Below are positions 34,886-44,200 of a DNA stretch of 64,000 nt, in pieces. Position 1 is the first letter of the stretch, and every line of letters starts with the position of its first letter. Origin of the DNA: Tropicimonas sp033101155 (GTDB taxonomy: Bacteria > Pseudomonadota > Alphaproteobacteria > Rhodobacterales > Rhodobacteraceae); assembly GCF_033101155.1 (NCBI RefSeq), contig NZ_JAWMPX010000005.1, positions 150,360-214,359 on the forward strand, written 5' to 3'. The translations under genes and the position numbers were made by a program. The notes beneath the pieces are model-generated. The model worked only from the letters and a program-made list of their open reading frames with translations, did no database searches and was not told the DNA's origin.

Positions 34886-37862
34886 TGCGCACCTTTTTCA
34901 GCAAGGCATGTTGGGTGGCCTGCTCCATTTCCTCGACGACCCTGCGCGCGGTCTCGGGCGGCACGGCCAGGCCGAGGTCAATGCGGGTGGACAGATTGCG
35001 CAGGCAGAGCATGCGGGCATCCTGCTGTTGCGCGATCTCGCCCCCCTCATCCAGTACCGCTTGCGCAGCGGCACCGCCGATGAGCAACGCCTTGCGGCGC
35101 AGCATCTCCGGCAGCCAATAGGTCAACCCGGTGCTGCGGGCGGTCTGAATCTCCTCCTCCAGCCGCCCGAGCGCTGCCGCGGTCTGGCCGCTGGCCGCAG
35201 CCACTTCCGCTGCGATATCGGCGTAAAAGGGCGTGTCCTCCAGCACCCCGAACTCCCGCAGGGCACCAAGCGCGTCCGTGACCGGCCCGACCTGGTGCCT
35301 GTCCCCTGCCCGAGCGGCCATCCAGCCGCCAAAAATCCGTCGCTTGGCAGTAATCACCGGTGCGGCCTCGGCCCCCGAGATCAGGGCGATGCGTCCCAGG
35401 ATTCGCTCGATCGCAGCGAGGTCCTTGTTGAAAAAGGCGACCTGCGTGGCGATGTCGAGCGCGTGCAACTGGCTCGAGAGATGCGCTGTCTCCTCCGCCC
35501 AGGTCTCGCAGGCCCGAATGGCCTCGGCGCTCTCCTCCAACCGTCCGGTCATCCAGCAGCACAGCGCGCGTTCGCCCAGACCGCAGACACGGGCGTCATG
35601 GCCATAGAGATGCCGGGACCGCACCGCTTCCTGCGGATCGTAGAGATCGAGCCCGTCCGAGATTGCCGACAGGCATCGGGAATGGGCGCCACCGTCAAAC
35701 AGCGTTGCCCAGGCACAATGCAGGGCCTGCAGGCGCGATTCAGCATCCGCCTCGGGCGTGACATCGCGGATCAGAATTTCCGAGCGCCGTGTTTGCTCGG
35801 CAAGATCATCGGCCGTGAACCACCAGCCCCAGAGCACCGGGAAGAACGGGGCGCGATCGGCCTCCGGCAAGGCGAAATAGAGCGTCTGCCCCTGTTCGTA
35901 GAGCGGCACCGCGGCCCGGTGCCCCTCGAGGAGCGTGATCAGCGGACCGAGCAAGGCATAGGCGCGAAGCTGCAAGCGGTCCCGTGCAGGTCCGGCGTCG
36001 AGACTCTCCGACAGTTTCAGCACACGTTCGAGCAGCGCACGCGGGCCGCGCAGCGCCGATCTGCGGATGGCGTCCTCCGCCACATCCAGCAACAGCGACA
36101 ACCCGCGCTCAATCCGATCGGCGGCAAGGCAATGCTCCGCCAGCAGCACATCGGGGACGTCTTCGGACAGGCTCGGATCCGCGTCCACGATATCGACGAT
36201 CTGCCCGTGCAGCGCACGTCGGACGGAGCGAAGTTGGCTGTCATAGGCGACATCCCGGATCAGAGCGTGACGGAAACTGAAGCCGTTTCCGTAGCCCGTC
36301 GGCGTCTTCAAACCCTGATCAACCAGCTGTTGAAGGTCGGCATCGAGATCTCGTCCGGCCTGCGGCGGCGCGAGCCGGGCGAGCAGGTGATAGGGGTATT
36401 CCCGGCCCAGAACGCTTGCGATCTGAGCCGTGCGCTTGGCCTGGCCCACCCGCTCCAGACGCGTTGCGAGCAGGTCCCGCAAGCTGCCGATATCAGCGCC
36501 GCTGAACGCTCCGGCCGCCCCTTCCCCGCCGTGATCGCAGGCATGGGCGGTCAGTTCCACGATGAAAAGCGGATTTCCATCCGCCTTCTCGACGATCCAG
36601 TCCTGCGTGGCCTGAGACAGCGTTTGCGTGGCGGTGGAGTCAATCAGCCCGCGCGCTTCCGAGGGGACCATGGGGCTGAGCGGCAAGGGCCTGAACTGAC
36701 CACGGATGTCGTCCAGCATCCCGTCCGAGCGCGACGTGCCGACAATCAGGACAGCGTGCTTGCCGGCCTGCACCGCAATCCGTTCGAGCACGGCCAGGGT
36801 GACCTCATCGGCCCAGTGCAGGTCTTCGGCCAGCAGCAGCAACCCCGCGCCACCTGCCAGCCCCAGAAAGCTGTCCGCAACAGCGGAGACGATTGCATTG
36901 CGCCGCGCGTCGGGCGAGAGCGTCAGATCATCCTCCAGCGCGCCCAGCGTCTCGGCCGCGGCGATCGCCGCTTGCGACAGTTCCCTGTCCTGCCCATCGT
37001 CGAAGGCACGGTCATACATCTGGATGATCGCGAAAAGCGCCTCGTTTCGAGTTCGCGGCTGGCATTGCAGCAGGATCACCCGGCCATCATCAACATTGGC
37101 GACAACCTCGGAAAGGACCCGCGACTTGCCGATCCCGGGTTCTCCTTCGATCAGGAAAGCCGCCCCGACGCCCTGCTGCGCGCGCTCCCAGGCGACCTGC
37201 AACTCTGTCGTCTCCGCGGAGCGCCCGGAGAGGCGGGTTTCGGCATGACGATCCCGCCGGAACCGCGACTCTGCCGGGCGTTGCGCCACGGCCCGCCAGG
37301 CACGGCGGATCTCCGGGAACCCCTTGAGGGCCAGCCCGTCCACCGGCTCGTAGTCGATGCCGCGCCCGGTCAGCGCATGGGTTGCCGGCGAAACAAGAAT
37401 TTCGTTCGGCTCGGCGGCCGCCTCAAGCCGGGCCGCAAGGTTCGGCGCCGTTCCGACAGCACCGATACGCCCTGCCTCCGTCCTCTCGGACAACACAACG
37501 ATGCTTGTCGCTATACCAACCCGAATCCCCGGCGCATCGGGAATCGAGTGCCTTGCATCGAGCAGCGCCAGCCCCGCCTGAACGGCCGAGAGCGCCGCAT
37601 CCTCATGGACAATGGGAAATCCGAAATAGGCCATGCCGCCATCGCCCATGACCTGTTCCAGCGATCCGCCATGATCGGGCAAGACAGCACGGACCATCTC
37701 GTGGACCCGTTCGAGCTTTGCCCGCAGCGCCTCGGGGTCCTCGGCTTCGGCGAGCAATGTCGATCCGACGATGTCATAGAACAGCACTGTGAGCTGGCGG
37801 CGTTCTCCGCTTGGCGCCTGTTCGGGACGCGGTCCTGAAATCTGTTTTCGGAAGAGCGACAC
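34869..37862 (-). CDS. Class III nucleotide cyclase-AAA ATPase-TPR regulator (GTG start)
   Basis: The 997-residue protein has a class III cyclase domain (about 20-190) with metal-binding Asp30 (FYDIVGST) and Asp74 (MGDGGMAYFG). The usual substrate-selecting Lys position is Gln, as in other cyclase-AAA fusions. Next comes an AAA/NACHT-like ATPase with Walker A GEPGIGKS (about 240-247) and Walker B LLLLAEDLHWAD (about 341-352), then a long helical TPR-like tail. The GTG at 37862 has GAGGA six bases upstream; earlier in-frame starts lack one. It is the first gene of the YcaO operon and is divergent from a Crp-type gene. Confidence 0.88.
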   Translation of the reverse strand: MSLFRKQISGPRPEQAPSGERRQLTVLFYDIVGSTLLAEAEDPEALRAKLERVHEMVRAVLPDHGGSLEQVMGDGGMAYFGFPIVHEDAALSAVQAGLALLDARHSIPDAPGIRVGIATSIVVLSERTEAGRIGAVGTAPNLAARLEAAAEPNEILVSPATHALTGRGIDYEPVDGLALKGFPEIRRAWRAVAQRPAESRFRRDRHAETRLSGRSAETTELQVAWERAQQGVGAAFLIEGEPGIGKSRVLSEVVANVDDGRVILLQCQPRTRNEALFAIIQMYDRAFDDGQDRELSQAAIAAAETLGALEDDLTLSPDARRNAIVSAVADSFLGLAGGAGLLLLAEDLHWADEVTLAVLERIAVQAGKHAVLIVGTSRSDGMLDDIRGQFRPLPLSPMVPSEARGLIDSTATQTLSQATQDWIVEKADGNPLFIVELTAHACDHGGEGAAGAFSGADIGSLRDLLATRLERVGQAKRTAQIASVLGREYPYHLLARLAPPQAGRDLDADLQQLVDQGLKTPTGYGNGFSFRHALIRDVAYDSQLRSVRRALHGQIVDIVDADPSLSEDVPDVLLAEHCLAADRIERGLSLLLDVAEDAIRRSALRGPRALLERVLKLSESLDAGPARDRLQLRAYALLGPLITLLEGHRAAVPLYEQGQTLYFALPEADRAPFFPVLWGWWFTADDLAEQTRRSEILIRDVTPEADAESRLQALHCAWATLFDGGAHSRCLSAISDGLDLYDPQEAVRSRHLYGHDARVCGLGERALCCWMTGRLEESAEAIRACETWAEETAHLSSQLHALDIATQVAFFNKDLAAIERILGRIALISGAEAAPVITAKRRIFGGWMAARAGDRHQVGPVTDALGALREFGVLEDTPFYADIAAEVAAASGQTAAALGRLEEEIQTARSTGLTYWLPEMLRRKALLIGGAAAQAVLDEGGEIAQQQDARMLCLRNLSTRIDLGLAVPPETARRVVEEMEQATQHALLKKVRNALER

Positions 37863-37959
37863 GCGGGATCCTCGGCTTTTGCGCCAAGCTTGCAATCTGG
37901 CAGTGCAAAACGAAAGTTTTTCCTTTTGGGAACGGTGCGCTGTCTCATAGCCTCCCGGC

Positions 37960-38613
37960 ATGACGGAATCGCATTACGACGTGGATCTGGGTGAGACGGA
38001 CACGCTCCTCTCACTCCTGGCGGAAAATCTTGAAGAGCTGCGGCTATCAGCCGGCGAGACATTGTTCGAACAGGACGATTTCGACGACAGGCTTTTCGTG
38101 CTCGACACGGGTGAGTTGGAGGTCAGCGTTCTGGCTGCTTCGGGACGGAAGCTCTCCCTGAATCGCCTGCAACCGGGAAGCGTTTTCGGCGAGATCGCGT
38201 TCTTCGATCCCGGCCGCCGAACAGCGCGCATCAAGGCACTGGTGTCGAGCCGCCTCCGCTTCGCCCGGCAGGCCGCTCTGCTGGAAGGGATGACCCGAAA
38301 TCCGAAGCTCGCCAGCGCCTTGCTTCAACTGGCCGGACGGCGCATGCGATGGATGAGCCGGCAACTCGAGGACCAGGTCTTCCTGCCGCCGGAATCCCGG
38401 CTTGCCGCCAAGACCCTTCACCTTTCCCGAAGCGATAGCGAGATCGCCATGTCACAGGCACAACTGGCCGACTATGTCGGGGTGACGCGCGAACTCGTTT
38501 CCCGGATCCTGAGCGACTGGCGCCGCGCCGGATTGGTGGAACTGTCGCGCGGGCGCATTCGCGTCCTCGACCGTTCCGGCCTCATGGAAACGAGGGATTC
38601 CGAAGAAGTTTAG
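37960..38613 (+). CDS. Crp/Fnr-family regulator with cyclic-nucleotide domain
   Basis: The 217-residue protein has a cNMP-binding domain (about 10-120) whose phosphate cassette FGEIAFFDPGRRTA keeps the Gly-Glu and Arg-Thr/Ser of true cAMP binders. The C-terminal winged HTH (about 155-205) has recognition helix VTRELVSRIL, matching the Arg-Glu...Arg contacts of E. coli Crp that read TGTGA. No FNR cysteines are present. It is divergent from the cyclase gene with 97 bases between them, and a perfect Crp box lies 15 bases after its stop. Confidence 0.92.
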   Translation: MTESHYDVDLGETDTLLSLLAENLEELRLSAGETLFEQDDFDDRLFVLDTGELEVSVLAASGRKLSLNRLQPGSVFGEIAFFDPGRRTARIKALVSSRLRFARQAALLEGMTRNPKLASALLQLAGRRMRWMSRQLEDQVFLPPESRLAAKTLHLSRSDSEIAMSQAQLADYVGVTRELVSRILSDWRRAGLVELSRGRIRVLDRSGLMETRDSEEV

Positions 38614-38628
38614 TCTTTCTTTACGCTC

Positions 38629-38644
38629 TGTGATCCTCTTCACA
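38629..38644 (+). promoter_or_regulatory. Perfect Crp box upstream of the DUF1127 gene
   Basis: TGTGA-N6-TCACA with no mismatch lies 77 bases before the DUF1127 start and just downstream of crp. Class I or II activation of that gene by the neighbouring regulator is likely. Confidence 0.65.
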
Positions 38645-38720
38645 GAATACCTTGGCGGACCATGGCAATCTCGTTGCATGGCCGGTGCTGGCCGGTCATG
38701 CAACAGAAGGAAACGCCGAG

Positions 38721-38948
38721 ATGATGCGCAAGAGTATTCCCGCCCATACCGTCGGAGTGCCGACGTTTGAAGCGACCCTTCGTGCAGTGTTTTCTGCGCT
38801 TCCCAATCCGGCGACCTATCTGCGTGCCTATCAGGACATGCGCCGTTTCAAATCGATGGACGTCGCCGTGATGCGTGACACCGGATTGTGCCAGGCCGAC
38901 ATCGACACGACCACCTTTGGCGATTTCCTGAAACAGCCCCGGCGGTGA
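38721..38948 (+). CDS. Small DUF1127-like protein
   Basis: The 75-residue basic protein ends with a DUF1127-type helix pair (YLRAYQDMRRFKSMDVAVMRDTGLCQADID). DUF1127 proteins are small and Arg-rich; some bind RNA and act in phosphate, stress or small-RNA metabolism. AGAAGGAAA before ATGATG supports the start. It lies under a perfect Crp box. I considered it as a peptide substrate for the YcaO/TfuA enzymes, but it has no leader/core layout. Confidence 0.75.
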   Translation: MMRKSIPAHTVGVPTFEATLRAVFSALPNPATYLRAYQDMRRFKSMDVAVMRDTGLCQADIDTTTFGDFLKQPRR

Positions 38949-39475
38949 CAGTCTCCTCTCCTCCCCGGACACTCCGCGCCACCGCGGGCTGTGGATGGAA
39001 CCAACGAATTTGCCCCCTTTATTTCAGCAGTTACGAATAGACAAAGGCTCTTCTTTGGGGGCGGCGCTGCGTGTCATGATTGACACGCAGCGCCTTTTCA
39101 TTTCCCAGATATCCATGAAACAGGGCGTGTGCGGTGCTGTCCGACGCATTCGAGTTCGTCACTACATCCGTCACAGCAGGGCTGAGGTATTCGGCCTGCG
39201 GCAGGGCTCGCGAAGGCGAAATACCTGGATCGTCAAGCCTCTCTCGGAACAGGGAGGAGTGGGCCGCAGAAGCGAGAGGCAAACCATTGCAACCGCCTTG
39301 TGCATCAGAGCCGTTCCCGATGGCCAGTCCGCACGGAAACTCCGTAGGCATGGTTGCAATCTCTGGAACGATACGGTTCATCCACACGGCAATTCGGGCC
39401 GATCCTGTTCGGTAGCGTCGCAACCCCTCGTCGATGGCCTGTCGAAGCCGGGCCAGTAGCGACCTGCTCTGCAAG
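38949..39475. other. 527-base gap with a strong terminator
   Basis: A minus-strand frame covers 39031-39474, directly after the secreted-protein gene, but its end runs through the 39063-39094 terminator hairpin and I do not support it. The plus strand between 38960 and 39062 could be a leader or a short RNA ending at that terminator. Confidence 0.5.
39063..39094 (+). terminator. Perfect 14-bp stem terminator
   Basis: The arms 39063-39076 and 39081-39094 pair perfectly around a TGAT loop and are followed by TTTTCATTT. It lies 114 bases after the DUF1127 gene, the only plus-strand gene it could serve unless a small RNA is made here. Confidence 0.85.
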
Positions 39476-39766
39476 TCAGTTGGTCTTTCCAGCCTTCAGG
39501 ATCCGTTCGATGAGATCGAGTGTGGCCTCCGGATCGGCCCGATACGCATCCCTGAGCAAATCGATGCCATCGAAGGTCCGCGTGCTCCTTGTTCTCGGGC
39601 CGCAGGGAAAACGCTCGCTTTCTTCGAGTTCCGCGAGTTCCTCCGCCTCGGCGACGAAGAGGCAGGCCTGCTCCTTGTCTTCCAACCCGAAGATGTCGGG
39701 GCCAAGGGCATAGGCCGGGGCGTGCAGAAGGCAGAAAGCCAAGGATATTGGGAGAATGAACTTCAT
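39476..39766 (-). CDS. Small secreted protein of unknown function
   Basis: The 96-residue protein has a Sec signal (about 1-20, cut after AYA). An acidic helix (KEQACLFVAEAEELAELEESERF) and a second part with GIDLLRDAYRADPEATLDLIERILKAG follow. Two mature-part cysteines could form a disulfide. The ATG overlaps the stop of the upstream gene (ATGA), so the pair is coupled. I recognise no family. Confidence 0.75.
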   Translation of the reverse strand: MKFILPISLAFCLLHAPAYALGPDIFGLEDKEQACLFVAEAEELAELEESERFPCGPRTRSTRTFDGIDLLRDAYRADPEATLDLIERILKAGKTN

Positions 39767-40395
39767 TGTGAAATCTCGCTTCTGTTTGGGGCCGTTTTTC
39801 CAATCTCGGACAGGTAATGCACCACGGCATCCTCAAGAACACCATCCGTCTTGATGAGCTTCCGGTTGGTTCCGGAGAGCGGGTCGGAATCCTCTTCGAT
39901 GAGCAGACCGGCCCGAATGAGCAGGTCCAAAGTTTTCACGGCGCTGTCGCGGCTCATGTGATCGAACAGGAGGGCTGCGACCTCCGTCTTTGCAAAGACG
40001 GCGCGGCCCTTTTCCTTGACCGTCTTGACGCAGACATATTGCTGGGCGTCCTTGAAAACGGATTTCTCCAGCTCCCTGCGGGTCCGAACCCGAAAATCCT
40101 CGTTCTCGATCAGGCTCCTGACCTTTCGATTATGCGCTTCTATCAGTGCCTCGATGGTTTCCGGGGTCGAGCAATCCAGCGCCTTCAGAAGAAAGAAGAA
40201 CCGCGCGACATGGGCGACATTCTCATGATTGAGTTCCCGCTGGATCGCTTCGACATCTTCCCGGATCCTGCATTTCTCAGCGGTTCTCTCGCGCAGACAG
40301 GACAGGAACCGCGCCTCGGCGAGCAAAACGGCCTGGAGCGTGTTCACCAACTGTGGCGAGGGCAGTTGATCGGTCTTTTCAAGCTCTTCGGCCAA
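39763..40395 (-). CDS. Unknown helical protein with winged-helix-like C-terminus (TTG start)
   Basis: The roughly 210-residue protein is helical, with LLAEARFLSCLRERTAEKCRIREDV near the N-terminus. A C-terminal part (about 145-200: ALLFDHMSRDSAVKTLDLLIRAGLLIEEDSDPLSGTNRKLIKTDGVLED) resembles a winged helix. A TTG at 40395 has a perfect AGGAGG six bases upstream. Longer in-frame starts lack one, and the extra residues look non-coding. It is coupled to the secreted-protein gene and divergent from the RTX pair. Function unknown; DNA binding is only suggested. Confidence 0.7.
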   Translation of the reverse strand: MAEELEKTDQLPSPQLVNTLQAVLLAEARFLSCLRERTAEKCRIREDVEAIQRELNHENVAHVARFFFLLKALDCSTPETIEALIEAHNRKVRSLIENEDFRVRTRRELEKSVFKDAQQYVCVKTVKEKGRAVFAKTEVAALLFDHMSRDSAVKTLDLLIRAGLLIEEDSDPLSGTNRKLIKTDGVLEDAVVHYLSEIGKTAPNRSEISQ

Positions 40396-40772
40396 GGAAG
40401 ACCTCCTGACAGTCTTCAGCTGAACATCCGGACGCTGCGTCCCGAGGAAGGTTAGAGGCGCAGGGTTGGATATTGCAAGCCTTGGGCGAGATTTTGCGGG
40501 CATGGGCAGGCTCTGACTCCTCCGGTGACAGTCGGGAGGAGAATACGCCAACGGCCCGCGGCGCGGGCTGGCGATCTGCAAATCAGATCGGGCCGCCTGA
40601 CCGGCAGACCATCACACATGTTCGAGGTCGTCCGCGGCAGGATGGAAGGGCGAAATCATTCCCCGGCGGAAGCCACAGCCCCCAAAGGAAAGATCCTGAA
40701 ACGAAAGGACTTCCGGGCGCTCCCGCCACCAACTTTCGCTTTGAAAAGGCCTCACCGGAAGGAGACCCCGAG
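40396..40772. other. Divergent promoter region of the RTX pair
   Basis: This 377-base region contains no gene. An inverted repeat CGATCTG-N5-CAGATCG at 40572-40590 is a candidate operator, with a GC-rich hairpin (GCCCGCGGCGCGGGC) just before it at about 40554. The AGGAG site of the acyltransferase gene lies at the end. Confidence 0.5.
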
Positions 40773-41252
40773 ATGATTGATCCGAAAACTCAAACGGCAA
40801 CGCCGTCGCCCGAGTTCACAGTTTTGGGCGAAGCTTTGGCGCTCATGGCGCAGTCCGACCTTTATGGCGGGCGCAGCCTGGAAGCCTTCAGCCAGCTGAT
40901 CCTGCCACCCCTGGCGCTCGGTCAGTTGCGGATCTGGCGCTCCGGCGGATTGCCCGTCGGCATGGCCACCTGGGCCTACCTGGATGCCGAAACCGAGCAG
41001 GCCGTCGTGGATGGAGATCAGCCGCTGTCGCCGGAGGCCTGGAATTGCGGGCGGCTCCCCGTGGTCATGGATTTCGTCGCCCCCTTTGGCAACGGCTTCA
41101 AGATGGCGCGCGATCTTACCCGCACGATCTTCCCCGGCGTGGCGTTTCGAGCCGCTCGCCGCAGCAGCGATGGCCGGCTGACAAAGATCGTCCAGTTTCC
41201 CGGGCAAGACGCGCACGGCAACTGGGCCTCCAGCTCGGCGACCGCAGCCTGA
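40773..41252 (+). CDS. RTX toxin-activating lysine-acyltransferase homologue with His-to-Tyr change
   Basis: The 159-residue protein aligns with the HlyC family, which moves acyl chains from acyl-ACP to lysines of RTX toxins. LGEALALMAQSDLY...LILPPLALGQLRIWRSGGLPVGMATWAYLD, EAWNCGRLPVVMDFVAPFG and a final FP..FRA block are present. HlyC's catalytic pair is His23/Asp92, 69 residues apart. Here Asp100 is kept (MDFVAPFG) but the position 69 residues before is Tyr31, not His. Activity is therefore uncertain. AAGGAGA precedes the ATG. The putative target lies 39 bases downstream. Confidence 0.85.
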   Translation: MIDPKTQTATPSPEFTVLGEALALMAQSDLYGGRSLEAFSQLILPPLALGQLRIWRSGGLPVGMATWAYLDAETEQAVVDGDQPLSPEAWNCGRLPVVMDFVAPFGNGFKMARDLTRTIFPGVAFRAARRSSDGRLTKIVQFPGQDAHGNWASSSATAA

Positions 41253-41291
41253 TCTACAACTCCCCAAATTTGATCTGAAAGGAATTCTCTC

Positions 41292-44200
41292 ATGGGCAGC
41301 ACCTCTTACACATCCCCGCACAAAACCTACAAACTCTATGGAATCAGCGTCTACAAGGATGCCGGCAGCGGCAATGACAAGATGTACGGCTATGCCGCCA
41401 AGAACCACCTGAAGGGCGGCTCCGGCAACGATCTCGTCTATGGTTATGGCGGCTGGAACAAGCTCGAAGGCGGTTCCGGCAGCGACATCGTCAAAGGCTG
41501 GGGTGGCAGCAACTACCTTTACGGCGGCTCCGGCAGCGACAAGCTCTATGGCTACGGTGTCTACAACTATCTCAGCGGCGGCTCGGGCAATGACAGCATC
41601 TACGGCTCAGGCGCAACCAACAAGCTCTATGGCGGCAGCGGACATGATTACCTGAAGGGCACCGGCGCCTATAACTATCTTCATGGCGGTGACCATAACG
41701 ACCGGCTCTACGGCTACGGCGCCAAGAACGACATGCATGGCGGCAATAACGAAGACAAGCTCTACGGCTACGGCGCGGTCAACAACATGTATGGCGGCTC
41801 CGGCTATGACAAGCTCTACGGTTATGGCGGCTATAACAAGATGGACGGCGGTTCCTACAACGACGCGCTCTATGGCTACGGCGCGAAGAACCTCATGTAT
41901 GGCGGCTCGGGCAACGACCACATGGAAGGGCGCGGGCTCTGGAACAAGATGCATGGCGGCACCGGCAACGACACGATGAAGGGCATCGGCGCCTATAACG
42001 AGATGTATGGCGACAGCGGCGACGACAGCATCGAAGCGATCGGCGCGGTCAACAAGGCCCATGGCGGCACCGGCAATGACACGATCACCGGGATCGGCGG
42101 CGTGAATGTGCTGCATGGCGATGACGGCAACGACATCATGAAGGCCGTGGGCGGGGTCAATACCGTCTTCGGCGATGCCGGCGACGACACGATGATCAGC
42201 GCAGGCGGCGTCAACGTCATGTTCGGCGGCACCGGCAACGACAAGATGGTCGCCTCGGCCGTCGTCGCCACGACGCAGAGCGGACAGGACGGGAACGACA
42301 CGATGGTCGCCGTCAGCAACGCCAACTGGCAGTCCGGCGGCAACGGCAATGATGCCATGGTCGGTGTCGGCAATCTCAATCTTCAATTCGGCGATGCCGG
42401 CGATGACATGCTGCTGGCGGCGGGGAACACCAACATCCAGGTCGGTGGCGCGGGAGAAGACAAGCTCTTTGCCCTTGGCAGCACCAATGTGCAGTTCGGT
42501 GGCGACGGCGACGACCTCGCGGTTGGCGCGGGCGGCGCGAATATACAGTACGGAGGCAATGGCGCGGACATCCTGGTCGGAGGCGGCGTCGCCAATATCC
42601 AGATCGGCGGCACCGGCAGCGACTGGCTGATCGGCGCCGGCAAGGGCAACCTGCAATTCGGCGGCGAGATCTGGTCCACCCTTCCGAAAGATGTGAGCCT
42701 AGGCGAGTTCGATCTGGACGCCGCGGCGGACAAGCTGGCCGAATATGCGAATTCGAGCGGACCCGACGGTCTCAACGTGATGCTGGCGGGCGGCGAAGCC
42801 AATATCCAGATCGGCGGCTCTGAAACCGACATCATCGTCGGGGCCGGCAAAGGCAACCTGCAGGTTGGCGGTGACGGCGCGGATCTGATGCTTGGCGGCG
42901 GCACGGCAACCGTACAGTTCGGCGGCGAAGGCACCGACCTGATGGTGGGTCTCGGGCGCATCAACGTGCAGGAGGGCGGCGGCGACACCGATGTCATGGT
43001 TGCGCTGGAGCGCGGCGAGGATGCCGGCATCCAGGTCCAGATCGGCAATGACGGCAGCGACTTCATGCTCAGCCGCGGCGGTGACGGCGAAGCCAACCCG
43101 CTGGGCGCTCTCTGGGACCATCTGAAAGAGAAATTCGAGGACTCGCAGAAGGACGACACCGAAGAGACGACAGAGACCGAGGAAACCTCCGCGGTGGAGA
43201 CCAGCTCCGACGCGGAAACGGATGCCGAGAGCAAGAAGCAATCCCTGACGGAAAAGCTCCTGGACAACGCCCCCTCGCTCAACCTCCAATTCGGCGGCGA
43301 CGGAGCAGATGTCTTCTCCACCGGCGGCGACCTTGGCTTCCAGATGGGTGGCGCGGATAGCGACATCTTCATCGGCGGCGGCTCCTACAACTTCGCCTTT
43401 GGCGGCACCGGCGGCGACCTGATGCTGACCACCGGCGACAAGGCCAATTTCTCCTTCGGGCAGGACGGCGTGGACTGGCTGATGGATAGCGGAACCTTCG
43501 TGGATCTCGCATGGTCGATGCTTGCGCCGGACCTCGGGACGGATGCAGGGACCGTCGAAAACCCCTTCGACACCGGTCTCGGCACTGCGCTGAACGGCAT
43601 CACGAGCAAAGTCGAGAGCCTGAAGGAGACGCTCGACGCCTTGAACCCGCTGCAAAAGATCACCGACGCGATTGGCGATCTGGTCGATGACGCCAAGGAC
43701 GCCGTCGCGGATGTCCATGCCACCATCAGTTCTCTGCTCGACTATGACAGCACCCAGTTCTTCGGCGGCACCGGCGATGATTTCCTGTCGGTCTCCGATG
43801 CAGGCGGCGACGTGGTCGGCGGTCAGGGCAATGACACCTACCTCTTCACCTTCGGCTCGACGGGCGCGATGGATGTGGACGAGGCAGGTCTCGACGCCGC
43901 CCGCGAACTTGGCGACTTCCTGGAATTCGCCAGCGACAAGCTCGACGCGATTTCCGGCGGTGGCGGCGGCGAGAACGACGTCCTGGAACTGCGCGAGGCC
44001 GGCGCGCTCGACGGCAGCGACCTGCGCTTCTTCGTCGAAGGCGGCAAGGACCTCGTGATCGAAGGCGATGGCGGCGAAGTCCGGATCAAGAACATGCAAG
44101 ACGACGACACACGGGTCGAAACCCTGCGCATTGTCGGCGAAGATGGCGTCCAGGAAATCGACCTTGGCCAGGCCTTCGAAGACGGTCTCTTCACGGCCAC

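Noticed and set aside
34344..37838. Plus-strand open frame of 1164 codons opposite the cyclase-AAA and YcaO genes
   Set aside because: It is a GC-rich antisense shadow: Arg/Pro-rich with no domains, while the opposite strand shows cyclase, Walker and YcaO motifs in order.
38721..38948. DUF1127 protein as the RiPP precursor
   Set aside because: It has no leader-core layout or Cys/Ser/Gly-rich core, and it is transcribed away from the YcaO operon.
39031..39474. Minus-strand frame directly after the secreted-protein gene
   Set aside because: Its TTG start has no ribosome site, and its end runs through the 39063-39094 terminator.
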